The notes under the pieces were generated by a model. The model had not been told where the DNA came from, made no database searches, and worked only from the letters and a program-made list of their open reading frames with translations. Shown here in pieces: positions 61,790-64,000 of a stretch of 64,000 nt of DNA. The DNA lies in the NCBI RefSeq assembly GCF_023101765.2, contig NC_064235.1, positions 5,391,501 through 5,455,500 on the forward strand. Direction: 5' to 3'. The position numbers were made by a program, and so were the translations under genes. The stretch is from Spodoptera frugiperda. Taxonomy: Eukaryota > Arthropoda > Insecta > Lepidoptera > Noctuidae. The stretch's first letter is position 1; each line of letters opens with the position of its first letter.

Positions 61790-61880
61790 ATTTCTAGATA
61801 CAAATGTCAAAAATCCGCCATTTTGTTTGAGCTCAGATCGTAAGCGAGACAGATCGAAAAGCAGACAGTTCACATCGTAT
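61790..61880 (+). promoter_or_regulatory. Promoter-like element (CCGCCATTTTG with GATACAAATGTCA)
   Basis: GATACAAATGTCAAAAATCC followed by GCCATTTTGTTTGAGC, the inverse arrangement of the motif at 61130-61157. Confidence 0.3.
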
Positions 61881-62004
61881 ATATATTTAGTATTACATAC
61901 AAAATAAGCTGAAAATTAATACATAACATAGGCTTTTTACTCATGACTTGTCTTGGAACACTCTAAAATATGTCTTATTTCCTTTGCAATAAGGATCAAT
62001 TTAG

Positions 62005-62308
62005 GGTGTTACCACACCTATCGATCGATAGTCCATCGATGGCATCGATCGACATCGGTCGACATTAATCGATCGGTGTGGTATCTTTAATCAATCGATC
62101 GATTGCCGGTCGATGGCATCGGTCGACGTAGATTGATTATATTCCGGCCGGAAACTATCGATCGACCAATCCATTCCACCATCGACAGATAGTATCTATC
62201 GGCTATCGATCGATTGGTGTAGTAGAAACTATCGATCGACATCGACCAATCCATTCCACCATCGACAGATAGTTTCTATCGGCTATCGATCGATTGGTAT
62301 GGTAACAA
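62005..62308. mobile_element. ATCGATCG-rich element with TTACCACACC ends
   Basis: Ends GTTACCACACCTATCGATCG and inverse CGATCGATTGGTATGGTAAC. Two roughly 75-bp tandem segments (62150-62223 and 62225-62303) share ACCAATCCATTCCACCATCG. About 20 CGAT cores in 300 bp. Confidence 0.7.
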
Positions 62309-62479
62309 CTTTAGAATATCCAAGTCACGTCAATACATCACCATCTAAGCCAACAGTTACAGAACATAAATAGCTGACTGATTTTAAACTTAATGCTGTG
62401 TAGTTTAAGATTCAAAATCAACTGGCATGTAGTTATACAAAGACCCTTTGACCATTTATAAAATATCATGTTATAGAGA

Positions 62480-62588
62480 GACAGTCTATCCGTGATCATG
62501 GCGCTTGCAACAGTGCAACATGGTAAATATCCCGTTTTAAGTTCTAATGATATTACTAGTGACCATGTCAGTTTAAAAACTTAAATCT
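62480..62588 (+). repeat. CATGGTAAATATCCCG repeat
   Basis: CATGGCGCTTGCAACAGTGC, CATGGTAAATATCCCG, GTGACCATGTCAGTTT. Confidence 0.6.
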
Positions 62589-62589
62589 C

Positions 62590-62995
62590 AAAACTTTGCC
62601 CAAACTGAGTATCGAACGCCAGACCTCTAACTCAGTAGTCACACTAGCAACGAACCAACCATAAAAACAACTTCAAAAACAGCATTAAGTTTACAAAAAG
62701 TCGATTTGAAAACAGAAAATACAGAATTATGTCAAAATTCACATACATATAGTTGTGAAAAAAAATGGCGCTTAAAAATAGATATAACAGAAACCAAATA
62801 ATATTGTGCAGCATGAAATTAAGCTGTGAACTTAAACTAAAAACATAATATTGAAATACATTTAAAATTAAAATCGTATAATCGTATAATCGGTTTTTTT
62901 TTCATTAAACTTGTACATTGAGAATTATATAAAAAAATACATTAAAAAAACAGTATTAAAAAAACCGTAATACGTTATAACAGAGTGTTTTTACT
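62590..62995. other. Gene-free AT-rich stretch
   Basis: Only a decayed GAGTATCGAACGCCAGACC tRNA-derived head (about 62608) is recognised. Confidence 0.35.
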
Positions 62996-62997
62996 AC

Positions 62998-63115
62998 TTT
63001 TTTAAGGGGAGAAAATCATCCAATGACTTCTCCCGCCTTGGGCGAGACGAGAGGGAGTGTCAGACTCTTACTGACTAAAAACCACCCCGTTCCTACTCGT
63101 ACTTTTCAAGCACAT
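62998..63115 (+). repeat. CTTACTGACTAAAAACCACC repeat
   Basis: TTTTTTAAGGGGAGAAAATC ... CCGTTCCTACTCGTAC. Confidence 0.6.
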
Positions 63116-63374
63116 ACTTTCGACAAATAAAAACACCCTGTGTACATGTACCTATAACAAAAACAAATTAAAACTAAATGCAACACAAACTCTACTACAA
63201 CAAAAAGAAAATTAATCCCATATTAATGTAAAAATTAATCAATTAAAATTAGTATCGTTAATCCTTAAATCATTAATTTAATTAAAAAAAAGAACATGCT
63301 GTTAATTTTCTAAAAGAAAAATTAAAAAAAAAATAAAAAAAAACCGTAGAATTTGTGTAATGACATAAAAGTAT

Positions 63375-63505
63375 ATGTTAACGAATACGCGTGACGCGTT
63401 CGGCGCTCTGATTGGCCGGCTCGAATAAACCAACCAATCAGAGCGCCAAACGCACGGTCGTTTCGGTCTCAATAAATCTATAACAAACTCGTCCTAAGGG
63501 TACAG
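63375..63505. repeat. Terminal-inverted-repeat MITE (GAGCGCC...GGCGCTC)
   Basis: GTTCGGCGCTCTGATTGG and CCAATCAGAGCGCCAAACGC in head-to-head arrangement; inverse of 11085-11225. Confidence 0.6.
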
Positions 63506-63737
63506 TCTCACTCATAAACAACCAAATACCAGAGGAGTTACTAGTACGTTACCAGTCTTTTGGTAGAAGGGGGGAGAAAATCTATATAATATCCGTCAAC
63601 ATAAACTCTTTATAACAAAAACAATAATGAATCATATTTGTTTTTATACAAAACGCTCTTGTGGAGGCAAACGAAACAATAAAATAAAATTTGATATTAT
63701 GGTCTTAAATGAAGATTATTTGTGGTCAGGTCCAACG

Positions 63738-63992
63738 CCAACGTGCTTTATCCCCGAAAGGGTAGGCAAAGGAACACATTACGATACGTAATGCCGCTAT
63801 ACAATGTACACCGACTTTTCACCGTTTGTGTTCTACGTCCCATGTAATAGGGAATGAGCCTGTTGCCATATACTGGACACAATTCCAGACTCCGTGCTAA
63901 TACTGAGAAATTTTCGAAAAGCCGAAAAAAGCCCAGTAATACTTTGTCCGGCAACCGGACATGCGAGCACTCGACCAACGAAGCAGTCATGT
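63738..63992 (-). mobile_element. SINE family 2
   Basis: TGCTTTATCCCCGAAAGGG ... CGAGCACTCGACCAACG; box B deleted. Confidence 0.65.
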
Positions 63993-64000
63993 TTTACAAA

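Overview
This is AT-rich, intron-dominated eukaryotic DNA packed with short interspersed elements, hairpin MITEs and non-LTR fragments. The repeat repertoire (two tRNA-derived SINE families, fold-back MITEs and families present in a dozen or more copies) and the conserved protein coded here point to an insect, most likely a moth (Lepidoptera, possibly Noctuidae; the family is inferred from repeat style only). There are no bacterial operons, CRISPR arrays or intact transposase genes.

The dominant gene is the dynactin large subunit p150 (DCTN1, called Glued in Drosophila). It lies on the minus strand as 25 coding exons from 60439 down to the stop codon at 21376. Every exon-exon phase joins correctly and gives 1184 residues: a serine-rich linker, coiled coil 1, the intercoil domain, coiled coil 2 and the C-terminal domain. 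The N-terminal CAP-Gly (microtubule-binding) exons are not in the window and should lie beyond position 64000.

Two exon ends of DCTN1 have been amplified together with their splice donors. The 3' end of exon 14 plus 12 intronic bases is repeated as a perfect 75-bp unit 32 times (38617-41016). Because 75 is a multiple of three and the unit has no stop in the p150 frame, any donor keeps the frame and could add 0 to 31 copies of a basic 25-residue module. The 3' end of exon 16 plus 52 intronic bases is repeated 9 times with a 127-bp period (36021-37166); there, use of a secondary donor breaks the frame. A 12-bp minisatellite of about 52 units lies about 95 bp upstream of the exon 7 acceptor, and a roughly 90-100-bp tandem repeat lies about 60 bp past the exon 19 donor. 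An inverted repeat with 60-bp arms sits just after the stop codon, in the predicted 3' UTR.

Region by region: 1-2400 is repeat debris. 2432-2888 is the first coding exon of a second minus-strand gene, with an eh1-like repressor motif and a CpG-rich upstream region (about 3000-3400); its remaining exons are off-window. 3400-21000 is an 18-kb gene-free interval of repeats with several unique GC-richer islands that could be enhancers. 21000-60440 is DCTN1 with TE-filled introns. 60440-64000 is intronic or upstream DNA with no recognised coding sequence, two inverted promoter-like motifs and an ATCGATCG-rich terminal-inverted-repeat element.
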